Source: Muricea muricata
Taxonomy: Eukaryota; Cnidaria; Anthozoa; Malacalcyonacea; Plexauridae
Reading direction: 5' to 3'
DNA length: 64,000 nucleotides
NCBI GenBank assembly: GCA_963855995.1
Contig: OY979730.1
Span: 11,819,300 to 11,883,299, forward strand
The notes under the pieces are model-generated. The model did not search any database. It had not been told where the DNA came from and saw only the letters and a program-made list of their open reading frames with translations. This document shows positions 10,792-23,000 of this stretch, piece by piece (position 1 is the first letter of the stretch; each line of letters opens with the position of its first letter). Made by a program: the position numbers and the translations under genes.

Positions 10792-13700
10792 ATGTTGCCA
10801 AAGCTCAGGAAATTTCTTACAAGACCGAGCAGAGGAAAGACGGATACACAAGCGGTGAACGGCAATGAATTGCCTCAGGATTTATCCGACAAGAATAATG
10901 TGTTTGTCGAGGAGTCGTTTCGCAGCCGAACAGGTTCGATAGACGGTAATGTTTCTAACCAAGAACTACACTTTATCGTGGACTATTTAGGATATTGTCA
11001 GGTGTCCGAAATACAATCTATTTCGCTGCTTTTGGACAGCGTTAAACGGGTGAAGAAGGGCTGTGCTAAACCCAGTCGTGTCGACTTCGTCATCAAGCAA
11101 GGAGTCTTAAAGATTTCAAATGTTGGTTGTCATGCACTGATTTTGACCGTGCCGTTGTATGTTGTTGCTCTGTGTGCACAGGAATCGTTGAGAGGCTTTG
11201 ATAAGTGTTTTGGACTGAACGTCACACGGAAAAACGCACACTTGTGCTATGTATTTCAAGCTGGCTCGAGTCTTGAGGTAAGAATGTGCGCGGAACCAAA
11301 ATTCTATCAAAGTGCAAACTCATCATTTTCCATCGGGAATAGAATGTTGGAATTTGATGCAAAGCTTGTACTTTTATAGCGGTTTTGAGCTTTACTACTA
11401 CTGCTTTGTGTTCTTGCACGAGGGCCTCAGAACATACAAATCCTTGTGATTCAATGGGACCTTGTGTAATTAAACGAATTGCAGGGGTCCGCAAGAACAC
11501 AAATTACATCGCGGCTCGCATGTAAAACACCGTCTGATGAGAAATGCAATGAGAATTGTGCATTATCCGAGTTCAAAGCTTATCATAGCTCGTTTATGAA
11601 TAGCTTTAGGGTTTTTAAACTACCCGGGGAAATTCGACACTTCGCAAAAAATCAGTTGTTTGTTTTTCGGGTACTCAGATTACGAGTCATTCGGAAATGT
11701 GTAATATTTGCACTTGTGCTTTTACAAAACGCGAATAATAATATATTGATCATTATTCTTCGCATCTGTTGCACAAAAACCTCGTGAATTAATTACGGGG
11801 TTGTTTTGTAGTTAACTGCTAGTTTCTTATCGAAATTTTACGCTTATTTGCAGTGGACAACGAACAGGGGTTATAATTAATGTTATACGGTATAATGTTA
11901 TCGTGATAAAGGTCGACAGGGGAGGGCAAACAATTAACTTGATATTGGTTGACTTTTTACGATAAAATATCATATTGTGACGCCGGTGTATGGCTTTAGG
12001 ACTGTTTGAATGAAAACCGACATTTTCGTAACTTCCTGCGGGATTCTTGTATTGAAATGGCAAGGTTATTCAAGCATGCAAAACACCATGAAATATCAAA
12101 GTTGCACAAGGCAAAATACACTCGATAAATCGCTTTGACATTCGTTAGAAATTTTATTAGCTCGCTGGGTTCGGTAGACTGGCCTTGCAGGGAAGATTAA
12201 GTTCTCCTACAAGGCAAATAAATTGTTTTCCCGTCTTGCTAGCCTATACTTTATAGCTCAAAACACACTACATGTGGTTCAGTTAACTAGACTTTTGACA
12301 GTGCTGTGCGAGAAAGCTCTTTTGACAAGTTAAAATTATCTGGTGTTAAACAAAATCAATAAAGTATGCTGCATTTTAGGTTATTGCATTAAAGGTTGAT
12401 TGTTAGTCTAGTTACCGCAAAAAATCATCGGCTAAATATATGGGAAGCATTTGACTGTATTTTCGGCTCATTGGATGAGATTAAAACAATCAATTTTTTG
12501 GGTTAATTTCTTCAGCTTATATAAACAATTCGCCAGCTGAAATTATGCCATCAGAGAAGTTGACTCTGCATAAAAGTGACAGATCCTCTCTCAAAATTAT
12601 CAAACAATTTGCTTTCAAGTTCTGCATGAGTACATACTTGTGATGAACTTTAATATAGTTTGTGGGCATATAGGGGAATATACAGCATTATTTTATTTGT
12701 CGTTGCCTGAAGGCTCTCATGGTAGAACACTAAACAAACATGGTTTGGTGTGCACATTTGCATTGGTTTATGTTAATCATTTGTCTTAATTCACCCTAAG
12801 GTCAAAAGTGCGTGCAACGTTACAAGTGAAGTGCACAAGAGGATATATACATTTTGTCTCTTTTGCAGCTATGTCCAATCTTCAAGCCAGACATTTTCCA
12901 GATTGCATTTAGATTGAAGCATATTGGGCCTGTGCTGTCGTAATGGTCTCATACCGTTTCTAAGCAACCATAAATACAAGTCCTGTGAGATTCTAAGGTC
13001 CATTTCTGCACATTGATTTGTTGCACATGGTTCGTATGCAAATGAACAATAACATGTGGATAGCTTGCAGCTCAATTGCTCTTAAATGCAAGAGGATTAA
13101 TCACAACATATCAGAAATAATTTTCAAATTGCAGCTTACAATTCATAACATGTAAAAACACTTGACTTCCAGACCTTAGTACAACATGCATGAAGCTTTT
13201 TTCAACTCCAGTAACATCTCTGAGGAAAATTTTCCCATGTATCTGCTTTGATTCTAACAAAAATTACCACCAGTGCTTGAAGAACAAAACTCTCAAAGCA
13301 TTAACATTTCAGGGGCAATACAGTTCTCTGTACTTCAGTTAATTGTCTGCTACCAGAGTGAAATAATGAAATGAAATATTAGAATGAATCATTAATAGAA
13401 TTTTGATGCAGATTTTAGTTTAGACCATTGAGCCACAATTGCTCATTAGTGCCTACTTATTTTTTACTTGAGTCACACCAGACAACTTTGCTTGACAATG
13501 GAGAAACTTTTCAGCTTAAAGTGTCGAGCAAAAAATCAGACAATGCTTGTATCTAACTTCTGCTGATCTTTAGTTGTTACTTTGTTAGGACAGGTAGTGT
13601 ACAGTATGCTTTCCAGGGAAAATAGCCTTTAACTGGGGCTGGGGTGGGCAGTAAAGTGGTAGGATTTTTAGAAATCTGATGTCTAAGAAATTTACCCTCA

Positions 13701-16700
13701 GCAGGCTGGGGTGCTTAGAGGCCATGCCTCCTTAGGGAAATTTAGAAATTCAAAGTCAAAATGAATTAAGTTTTCTGCTTTATTTGAGGGTCCGTTGGGC
13801 AAAATGTAGACAACAGCCATAGGTGCTGATAAAATATCTTTGTAATGACCTCGTCTGCATGTAATGTCAGGCAAGAAGCTCTCTAATCTCATCCTAGTCT
13901 CTTTATTTCGCCCCCTCTATTTACCTAAGCAATATTAGTCACGGTTTCTAATGTGATTTATGATGCAATTGAGTATGGACGTGTTGTTTAATTGTTAGTT
14001 TTTTCTAAGAATAGGAAACCAATCAAGTCAGCATGTTCATCCTTCTTCGCATTCATCAAATGTACAAACATTGTGGCAGGTTTCACTTTCATTCATATCG
14101 GGGTGATTCCCTCTGGTTACTTTGCGTGAGTGAAGTTCGAGGACTCGCTAAACAAACACTACGCTTGAAACTCTCAAACAAATAAAGATATTCCGGCCGC
14201 AGCAAGACTAATATGTCAAGTCCATAAGATCCATCTAAAACATGCCCATTTTCTGACAGCTTGATATTAATTCAAGTGTTTCCTCTGCTCTACAAGTCAT
14301 CCGTGCTTATGTCCATTTTTTATATAACATGATATATTACCCTCTCAAAATTTCAGAGCTTTCTCTAAAATGTAAGAACGTTTTTTATATACAAGTAACT
14401 GTGAATCTGCTGTTTATAAAACGTTTTGCATGAAGGATTCGTGGTTTTTCATGGTGAAGATCGTATATTTCACATATGTATTATGCAGTGCTCGAGGTTT
14501 AAAGTGTTTTTACGACGCCCATTTTAAACGGTTCTCATGCATGCATGCATGCATGCGAATCACGGCCAAGACAACACTTGATATTCTCTTGCACTTAGCC
14601 CAAGAAATCGAAGTCTTGACATTCTTAAGCAGGGAATATGCTTATACACCTTGTCAGGGGCAGAGAAAAGTAGAGTAAACATTATAAACACTGTAAACAC
14701 TGCTAAAGATAAAAAAAATGATTATAACTTTTGAACTGTTTTCTCCTTCAGCATTTCTTTCATCTGTCGTTTCTTAACTTATTTGCATTTTTTTATCCGT
14801 TACACAATAAAAAGAAACGCAGTAGAATTTGTAGCGTCAAAGACTTTATCGAAATTTTGCTCTTGCTGTATAATGCTCAAGGGTACTAGGAATTTTGTGG
14901 TCATGCTAAAGTACCGTTAAGCGACACTCGGGCTTTGCTTTGCATACAAGCTTTTGGAAATGTTTCCAACGTTTGTTTTTTTTTACGTTCTCTTGCCAGG
15001 AGATCGCTCTGCATCACACGGTCAAAGAACGCGACAGACTTTTGAAACGTTGTAAATTTTCGCAGCGGGTCGCAACTTGTCAACATCAGTTGCAACAAAC
15101 TTGAAACAATTAGTCTGTTGTAAAATCAGGCTTGTTACAAGTTGTCATTTGCGGCCACACAACTTGCAGCACACCTGCGGATAACAAGTTTTGACAATCA
15201 ACTTGCAGACAACAAATCTGTTGACAACTTGCAACAGACATGTCTTCAACAAGCTGTCACAAGCCATGCAAACGCATCCTGGTATCGACTTGTCGATAAC
15301 AAGTCTGTTGCAAGATGTCAACATACTTGTTGAAACTTGCGGGGTTTTTTTACTGTGAAGCAAAGATTCCCATGAACCTGATTTCGTGAGAAATTTTATA
15401 AAAGTCTGCTGGAAAAGTGTCTAGAATCTCAAGGGTTCTAGAAATTATGTGACCTTGCTAAAGTACCGTTAAGTGACACTTGGACTTTCCCTCGTTTCCT
15501 TGCATGCAAGGGTTTCAAAATGTTATAGACGCTTGTTTTTTCTGCTATCTGGCAAGAAGATGACATTACGTTAGGGGGTTGTTTGTGATGAATTGAAATT
15601 CATGAATTTGAAAGCAATTTCCTCGCAGTAAAATGAGAAAACATGAGAGGTTAAGTCGTTATTGGTTGGTATGACTACATGCGTAAGTGCCGGTGTTGGA
15701 GTTCAATACGCAGTAAGCAGCAAAATATTGCCTGAATTGAATTCCTAAAGAGAGGAAATTAATGTGCAAAAGTCTTTATAAAGCTTGCTCGTCTATTTTA
15801 AACTTTTATGTTAAGGATCTTTAAATACCAGGAATAACGTCTAATCAAAACTACAGAACGGCGACCAGGAATGTTAGTATTGAGAGCTATGGGGAATACC
15901 CGTGCCTTTTATGTCTCCATTTAATAAGTACCGCTCATATATTCATGATTTTATACCAAAGTGTTCTTACTGTAATACTGATATAAAGTCATGAGTAAAA
16001 ATTTTCGTAGTAAGAAGCGCTCAAAACCTAATACACGTTATTATGTAACTATGAAACTGTACGTTTGATTGTAAAGAGCTGTTTGTCTATCATATGGGTT
16101 TTCATTTAGGGGATCTTGCTATTTTTAAATTACACTTGTCTACAGGGTCACGCTTCCTTCCTTTCGAAATAAAATCGCTGCTCACACCTGAATAACAAGT
16201 ATTTGAAATAATGTACCCCTTAAATGGTATAAAAATTTTTCATTTATACATTGTAATTTCCTAATTAAGCAATCAAGCTTCTATACTTTGATGTAAATCT
16301 CTGTTTTCAACCAGTAAATTTTGTATCATTTTTTGCATACGCCTCTCGTGGAAATCAGGGTCAGCTAATTCAATTAAAATTGTTCTTCCAAAAGCGTAAA
16401 CTGTGATCTATGAGCGCACAAGCGATGAGGGATTGCTGGTTATTTTTACTTCTGCGCTGGGAATTAGTTCTTTGAGACAGCATCGAGAGCATGTGGCAAG
16501 CTTACGACGGCAAATTTACTTGCTACAAAGGTAATTCCCTGAGTATCCGGGCCTAAATAAACAGTACTCCATTATCCCTCTCGCGCTCATGGTTCACAGT
16601 TTACAGTTTTCGAAAGACAAGTTGGGTCATGAGATTATGCATCATTGAGATTACGCATTCATTGGATTGAGCACATGTTCTTTTCTGGACATTCCTAACT

Positions 16701-17003
16701 TATTCAGTAAGATAAAATCGTCGCTTCGTAAAAAATAGTCTTGGCTCTCAGCTTTCGTGTTGTGATATTTTCAGGCTTCCAGTGTTGTTCGTTCTGTGGC
16801 CTTGTCATTCAAGTCGATTGGACAGATGATGCGAGATAAGTCAAAACAGAATCTCCTCATGAGACGCCGGAAGAAAAGCTTATATCATCAAAATTCTGTT
16901 GAATCAGATTGGTCGAGTCAGACCGGATACTTCACTGAATCTGTTACAGATCCTTGGCAGAAATTGGAGACATGGTCTAGAGTATCTAGTACTACTAGCA
17001 AAG
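10792..17003 (+). CDS. RasGEF gene exons 1-2: PTB domain
   Basis: Exon 1 is 10792-11277 and exon 2 is 16775-17003, joined in phase 0 across a 5.5-kb intron. The protein reads through a typical PTB/PID fold: first strand with VDYLGYCQV, middle strand GVLKISNVGCHALILTVPLY, the late strand CYVFQA, and a C-terminal helix SVVRSVALSFKSIGQMM supplied by exon 2. The helix continuity across the junction supports both splice sites. An open frame continues past the donor to 11379, but the PTB helix is only restored by splicing. PTB domains bind NPxY-type peptides or phosphoinositides. Confidence 0.88.
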
Positions 17004-20000
17004 GTATCGTTTAATGTTTCAGTTGGTGGATGTTGCTGGATATACGTCTGAAATAGACATCTCTCTCCAGTACAACATAATGTTTCTTTTACAGAATTAT
17101 CTGTCTCTAATGCAGACAGCTCTCTCTAATGCAGACATCTCTCTCTAATACAAACATCTCTCTCTAACATAGACTTCTCTCCCTCTCTAACCCAGACTTC
17201 TGTCTCTGCTACAGAAATCTCTCTCTAATACAAACATCTCTCTTTAGTACAGGCATCTCTCTCTAATACAGGCATCTCTCTCTAATACAGGCATCTCTCT
17301 ACTACAGACATCTCTCTCTAATACAGACATCTCTCTCTAATACAGACATCTCTCTCTAATACAGACATCTCTCTCTAATACAGACATCTCTCTCTAATAC
17401 AGACGTCTCTCTAATATAGACATCTTTCTCTAATACAGACATCTCTCTCTGATACAGACATCTCTCTCTAATACAGGCATTTTCTTATCTTCTATCTTCT
17501 AGGTACTGGTAGTGAACAACTGCGATCGTCTATGGCTTACAGACCTACACCACATCAAACAATGTCTAAAAGACCACCCACAAATCACTCATACAAACAT
17601 GTAGAATTCACCACACTTTCACCTGTACCCTCGCACAGCAGCAACAGCGAAAACAATGTAAACGTTATCAACATCTCCCGATACAAAACAGAAGACAAGA
17701 CGTCTAAAATCTCCAATGCTGTTAAACGAAAAGGTAGTGTATGATCACAAATTATGAAAGTAATTACCACGTTCTTACTAAAAGTCCGGTAAGGATCATC
17801 TCTTATTGATCCAGTGTTACTACAGGAGGAAACCTAAACTATACTAACTTTATTTATACTGGATAGCTCTATCAGTTCTAAACTGTTCTACCTAGAGGTC
17901 CAGTAAGGATCATCTCTTATTGAACCAATGTTACTACAGGAGGAAACTTTAACTACACTAACTTTATCTATGCTGGATAGCTCTAGAATTACTAAACTGT
18001 TCTTCCTAGAGGTCCAGTTAGGATCATATGTTGTTGATCCAGCGTTACTACTGGGGGAAACCAAAACTAAACTAACTTTATATAAATATTTAATCTTATT
18101 TGTACTACAGGAGAGTTTCTGATCGAAGTCGATATTCATAGTGATGCGGATAAAAAAATTGGGAAAATTGAACGTGCTGATGTTAGCGCTCTTAAAGAAA
18201 CCTCTCCGGAGTGGTCAAGAGAAGATCAAAACGAAACATTACACAACGAAAGCTTTAATACTTGGTAAGCTTTACACTAGCTCATTTTGCAAGTAGTGTG
18301 CACAATTTCTAGTCTGAAGACTAACATCCATTTTCTGGGTGTAGCTCGTAAGTTACTACTGTATCTTAGACTCTTTCCAGTTGAGAAGACAAGGAACATT
18401 TGTAATCACGTCTGAGTGAGACGTTTTTATTGCATCAGATAATAGCGTGTTTTGTGTTTGCTTTTATTGCCATCAATGTTATAAAGAAAATAACTAAAAT
18501 GACATTCGTCAGCAGTTCTTCAGATTTTGTCATTTGATTTTGGAGAAAATTACGTAAAATATTCCTCCTGCTCTGTCTTCAGAGCTGGTTGACAATTCCC
18601 CTCGCTACGCTCAGGCAGTATTGCTCTCTAAATTTAGCTAAAACGGACAATAATTTTTAGTTTTCTGGTGAAAATCCTGTTTTTTCCTTAGCGTGTGCGA
18701 GAGAGGCGACCCCGTTGATGAAAGAATAGAAATGGTTTTATCAGCAATTCAAAAGTAAGCTCAATACTACATGCTGTAAATAGATGGTTCTGCAATGATC
18801 TTTCTAATTATTAAGTTCATTGTTATGCGTGTCCAATGTCAGGATGCCTGACAGCAAGTGCCTGAAGTTAAGGCTACTCTCTATTGGGCGGTACTGTCGT
18901 AGCAAAGTCAATCTTGACGATGTGATATAGTCCAGATCTACCTTTTCCTTTGTGGGCTGTATTCAAATTTAGTCATATTAAGCGTAGATCGGCGTACATA
19001 CTCTATCACATGGGTCACTTTGATATACCTACGACATTCGCGACAAAATGGAATCTAGGCCTAAATGAGAAATCATTGGTCAGAATCCCTAGGCGTATTG
19101 CAATGTGCGAACGTCATGCAAAGCGGCAAGTTTGATCCACTCTGGGCCAAATGCCAATTTTTTTTTGGCCAGCTGCAAAAACTCAAATATAGTGGCATGT
19201 TTCATGGTTATTTGGGGAAAAAGCACACTAAATTTATTTATATTGGATGGCTCTAAAATAAATGTGACCTCTCTTTTTAGACCAATATTAGGATCACCCC
19301 TTTTGATATGCTTAAAATTGTCAATTTTTTATGAAACGTCTAAGCGCTTTATAGATAGAATTTGAGCCTCGAACTTGTGAATGGATGTGCCAAAGAAGAT
19401 TTGGTCGCGTCCATTTCCCTCTGTACAGCGGATTGTTCCTCCAAAAGCGAACCTATGATAAGCAGTACTCATTTTTGCGATGAACTAAATTTTTCATCAT
19501 TTTTGACCAGTTCAAGCTCAAAATCAATAAAAATAAACAGTGTTCACAGTATCGACGAGCAGCGAATGTTCTTTGGAGATTTAAGTATAATTATGGAGTT
19601 GTTATTCTATGTCTTTCGCTATGGTGTATGTGAAAGAAATATTCTAGATTCTCGCAAAATCGTGCAGGCATTTTTGCAAGGGCAAGCCGATCAATACTCA
19701 AGTAATGAGCGTTGATATGGCGTCAATCGTCTGACCAATGGTTGATGCAGTTCAATATAATTTCGAAATTATATCTCGAAACGTTCGAATTGCTGTCGCA
19801 ATGCCTTTACAATGGAAGCCACCTTTCTCTTGCCAATAATTGAGCCACTGGTTTCTAATACATGTAGTCAGTTAATGCACCGTTTGGGAAAATTAGAGAA
19901 GCTTGCGTTTTCGTACGTACAAGAATTTGTAGTTCGTGTTGGACTGGGCAATGCACTTGAACGCAATTACACCACATATGCTTAAAGAGATGCAAGTGAT

Positions 20001-23000
20001 AAGACTCAAGTGGTCACGAATGCATTTCGTCCGTGAAATTTGATGAAAATTCGCTTCTGACTGAGTTCTGCTATGTCGTTGTTCATCTCTAGAATAAGCT
20101 GGCAAAATTTTTGGTATAAATCCTTGTGTTTGCTGTTGCGCAATTACAGGCAACGAAACCTGCCTTTTCGCCTCACGTTAGCAAGCCTGAAAATCGACAA
20201 ACCGTTTTTGTGTGGCAAAATAATTGTTTTCGACGGTATTTTTTGTCAAAAGAAACAATTTTTCCATGTAGACAGTTGTTTGGCATTGAAGTCCGTTATA
20301 GTTGTTAAAAATTTCGAAAATATTTTGAACTTTGTTGCTCTAAGGTCGTACAAGCAGAGTTAGGAACAATGACTGGTTTCGCAAATAAAACAAAGATGCC
20401 TTTTTCAATGGTTTTGCCACTCTAAAATGGCAAATTTTAAGGCAAGAAAGATCAGTTTTCCTCTCTCTCATTAACGTCTCACCACCACGTCAAAAACGTT
20501 TCCACAATATTCCACCTTTTTTGAACTCTACTTTTTCAAGATTCTCACTTTAAACAAGTATGAACTAGCTTTGAATGGAAAGTCAAAAATGTGGCATATC
20601 CTCGCTCCTTAATATCCAGGCTTTCCCACGATATTCTTCTATCTCCGTCAATCCGTCTTCCTCGAGATTCTGTCGTGGAACAACTATAAAGTAAATGGAA
20701 AGTCGTAAATCTAGTCAATATTACACCCTTGATCCTCCACCTCAAAACATTGCCCATGATATTTTATATCTTCATCCACCTTTTTCTCGAGATTCTGTCG
20801 TGGAACGAGTATAAACTAGCTTTAAATGGAAGATGACAATTCTCATCGACATTTTACCGTCGATTCTCGACCACCATCCCTGCGACATTCATCGACCCTT
20901 CGTTCTCCTGGAACAAGAATGAACTATCTTCAAATGGAAAGTCGTAAATCTCATTAAGATTGTTCTCGCCGAGACCCTCGATTCTCGACCCTCGAATTTG
21001 CCATTAGCTCAACTTTATTTATTCAGCTGAGTTGAATGCTTCACAATTTCCCGCCACAGTAACCGCGCAGTAACAAACCACCTGTACTTCCTCATTTACA
21101 GACTCGAGTATTCGCATCCGTCTCAAAGAGCGCGAGCTACTTCAAAACATTGCGCGCGAGTTTTAAAATTAGAAACACAATCTATATTTGTGTTCGGCAT
21201 CGTGACTCTGGCCGCAGCCAAAATTCTTGCACGCCATGACGTTAGACACGCAATCAGTCTCGAAACATTCATAGCAAAAGTAATATAGACCACAATGTTG
21301 CGTAAATGTACAGTTGCGCAAGCAATGTTACACAATACATTTAACCGTTTACATCGTTCATATTGCGTAACTTGCTCGTGTAACTATTGTATGCTAAATG
21401 TACGCTTTCGTCCACTTGTGCAACATCAAGATTGCTTGTTTATTGGATTATACCAGTACAATACATTAAGTTGATTTTATGTAGCTCGCAATCAGGTGAA
21501 AATGATTTTATGTTTATTGTTCCTTGCCAACATTTTCATCTGAGTACGTGACACCATTTCGGTACAATTACCCTTAATGATATTGAAGGATTTAGACTCA
21601 GTTTCGAAATATCACATACTCAAACCAACCTGACCGTCTAGCTCAGTTGTCAGAGCAATGGGCTAGCATTCCAAAGGTCGTAGGTTCGATCCCCACCGTG
21701 GCCAGGCGTGTTTTTCAACTTCCAGGTGTGGATATAAACTCAGAGTATCACCGCATCAAGCTTATACAGATTGGGTAAAATGCGTAGAGCTGAGCTGAAT
21801 CGCACATCGTGCACTTTACTGACTTTGTGAGAAACACCGACAGAAATTGGCACTGATAAACTTAGGGCTCACTGTGTAATTTCCCCTGACTACGTTACTG
21901 AACCAATATAAGATGGTTCATACTCATCAAAATTGATCGAATGCTATGTAATGTCGCTATGTTAGTTTTAAGCTACCTGTAGTGATCCTGGAATAACATT
22001 GAACAATTGATGTTGAAGTATTGCTAACATGAATCCCTATGGAGAGCAGTTTGATCTTGATAAAACATTCCAATGTTCTTGCAATTATGTTGTCTAAATC
22101 TAAGCTTACCCTCGTATGAAGCTATTTAACAATGTTTATTTGTGAAAGAAAGTGATATTTTTAACCAACTTTGGCCGAAAAGAACATTAATATCGACGAA
22201 GGATCGATTGTAGTTCAGTCATGACGGATGTTCGTTTGCTTCTTGCGTGCTTTGTAGGGGAACTCGGATATTGTAAGCAACCAATAGCAGCCCACTTGGC
22301 AATTGAGTAATTTCGGAAATATCTAATTGAGCATTTTCTACCTCCCCGACACGAACACAAACGACAAGCGCTCTTTGTTTTAAACCTAAGTAGCCTCTGA
22401 AGAGCCGTGAAGATTCAAGCACCGCTCTAAGTGGGGAGGGTAGTTTCTACTAAATAATTAGTACGATCTGTCATGCAACCTTTTAGCCAAGATAAAATAA
22501 TCTATAATAATCTTTTTTCCGAGAAAATCCTAGAACTAGAGTCAAGGGTAGTAAACCAAGTTTTGTCTATGTCCTTCGCTTATAGTTTTTCAAGCATTTT
22601 TGCTTCACAATTTCTCGGTAAACTCTCTAATGCCTTAAGGTCGAGACAGGCCGGACGCAATTTGACAGCGCGACGCGAATTTTCGATTTTTAACGTCCTT
22701 CAACCTTTTCTATTTTTCGCCAATCTTCGCAAGGACTTCAGCAATTTAAACTATTTGGTGCACATATGTTACCAAATTTCTTTCCGTTGATGGTTTTATT
22801 TGCTTTTAAAAGTCGAAAAATCGCGTCCGGTTTGCGGGAGCGCTTAGAAGTAACCGACAAAATAAACATTTTCCTGGGTGTGGAAGTTAGTTCTGTTGTT
22901 CGGCTGTTGCTTTGTAACACATAAGCATTTGAAAATTGTAATAATATCACTTACGTGGAAGCAACCGATTAGAAACATTTGTGTGTATTTATTATTCACT

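Larger units (their letters stand above)
19000..22980. other. Large intron 5 of the RasGEF gene, no exon recognised
   Basis: The intron 18755-23042 contains a degenerate tandem repeat at 20545-20990, a SINE at 21608-21790, and open frames of up to 117 codons (19362-19715) without recognisable domains. Nothing resembling an additional in-phase exon was seen, and the flanking exons join in phase 2 with ankyrin continuity. Confidence 0.5.

Noticed and set aside
11278..11379. Extension of exon 1 as the true C-terminus of a short PTB protein
   Set aside because: A good donor at 11278 and the PTB helix encoded by exon 2 favour splicing; an intron-retained short form remains possible.
19362..19715. 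117-codon open frame in RasGEF intron 5
   Set aside because: No recognised domain and no splice sites that fit the phase of the flanking exons.
21632..21705. Functional tRNA-Ala gene
   Set aside because: Acceptor stem does not pair well, a SINE tail follows, and a second degraded copy shares flanks outside the tRNA part.
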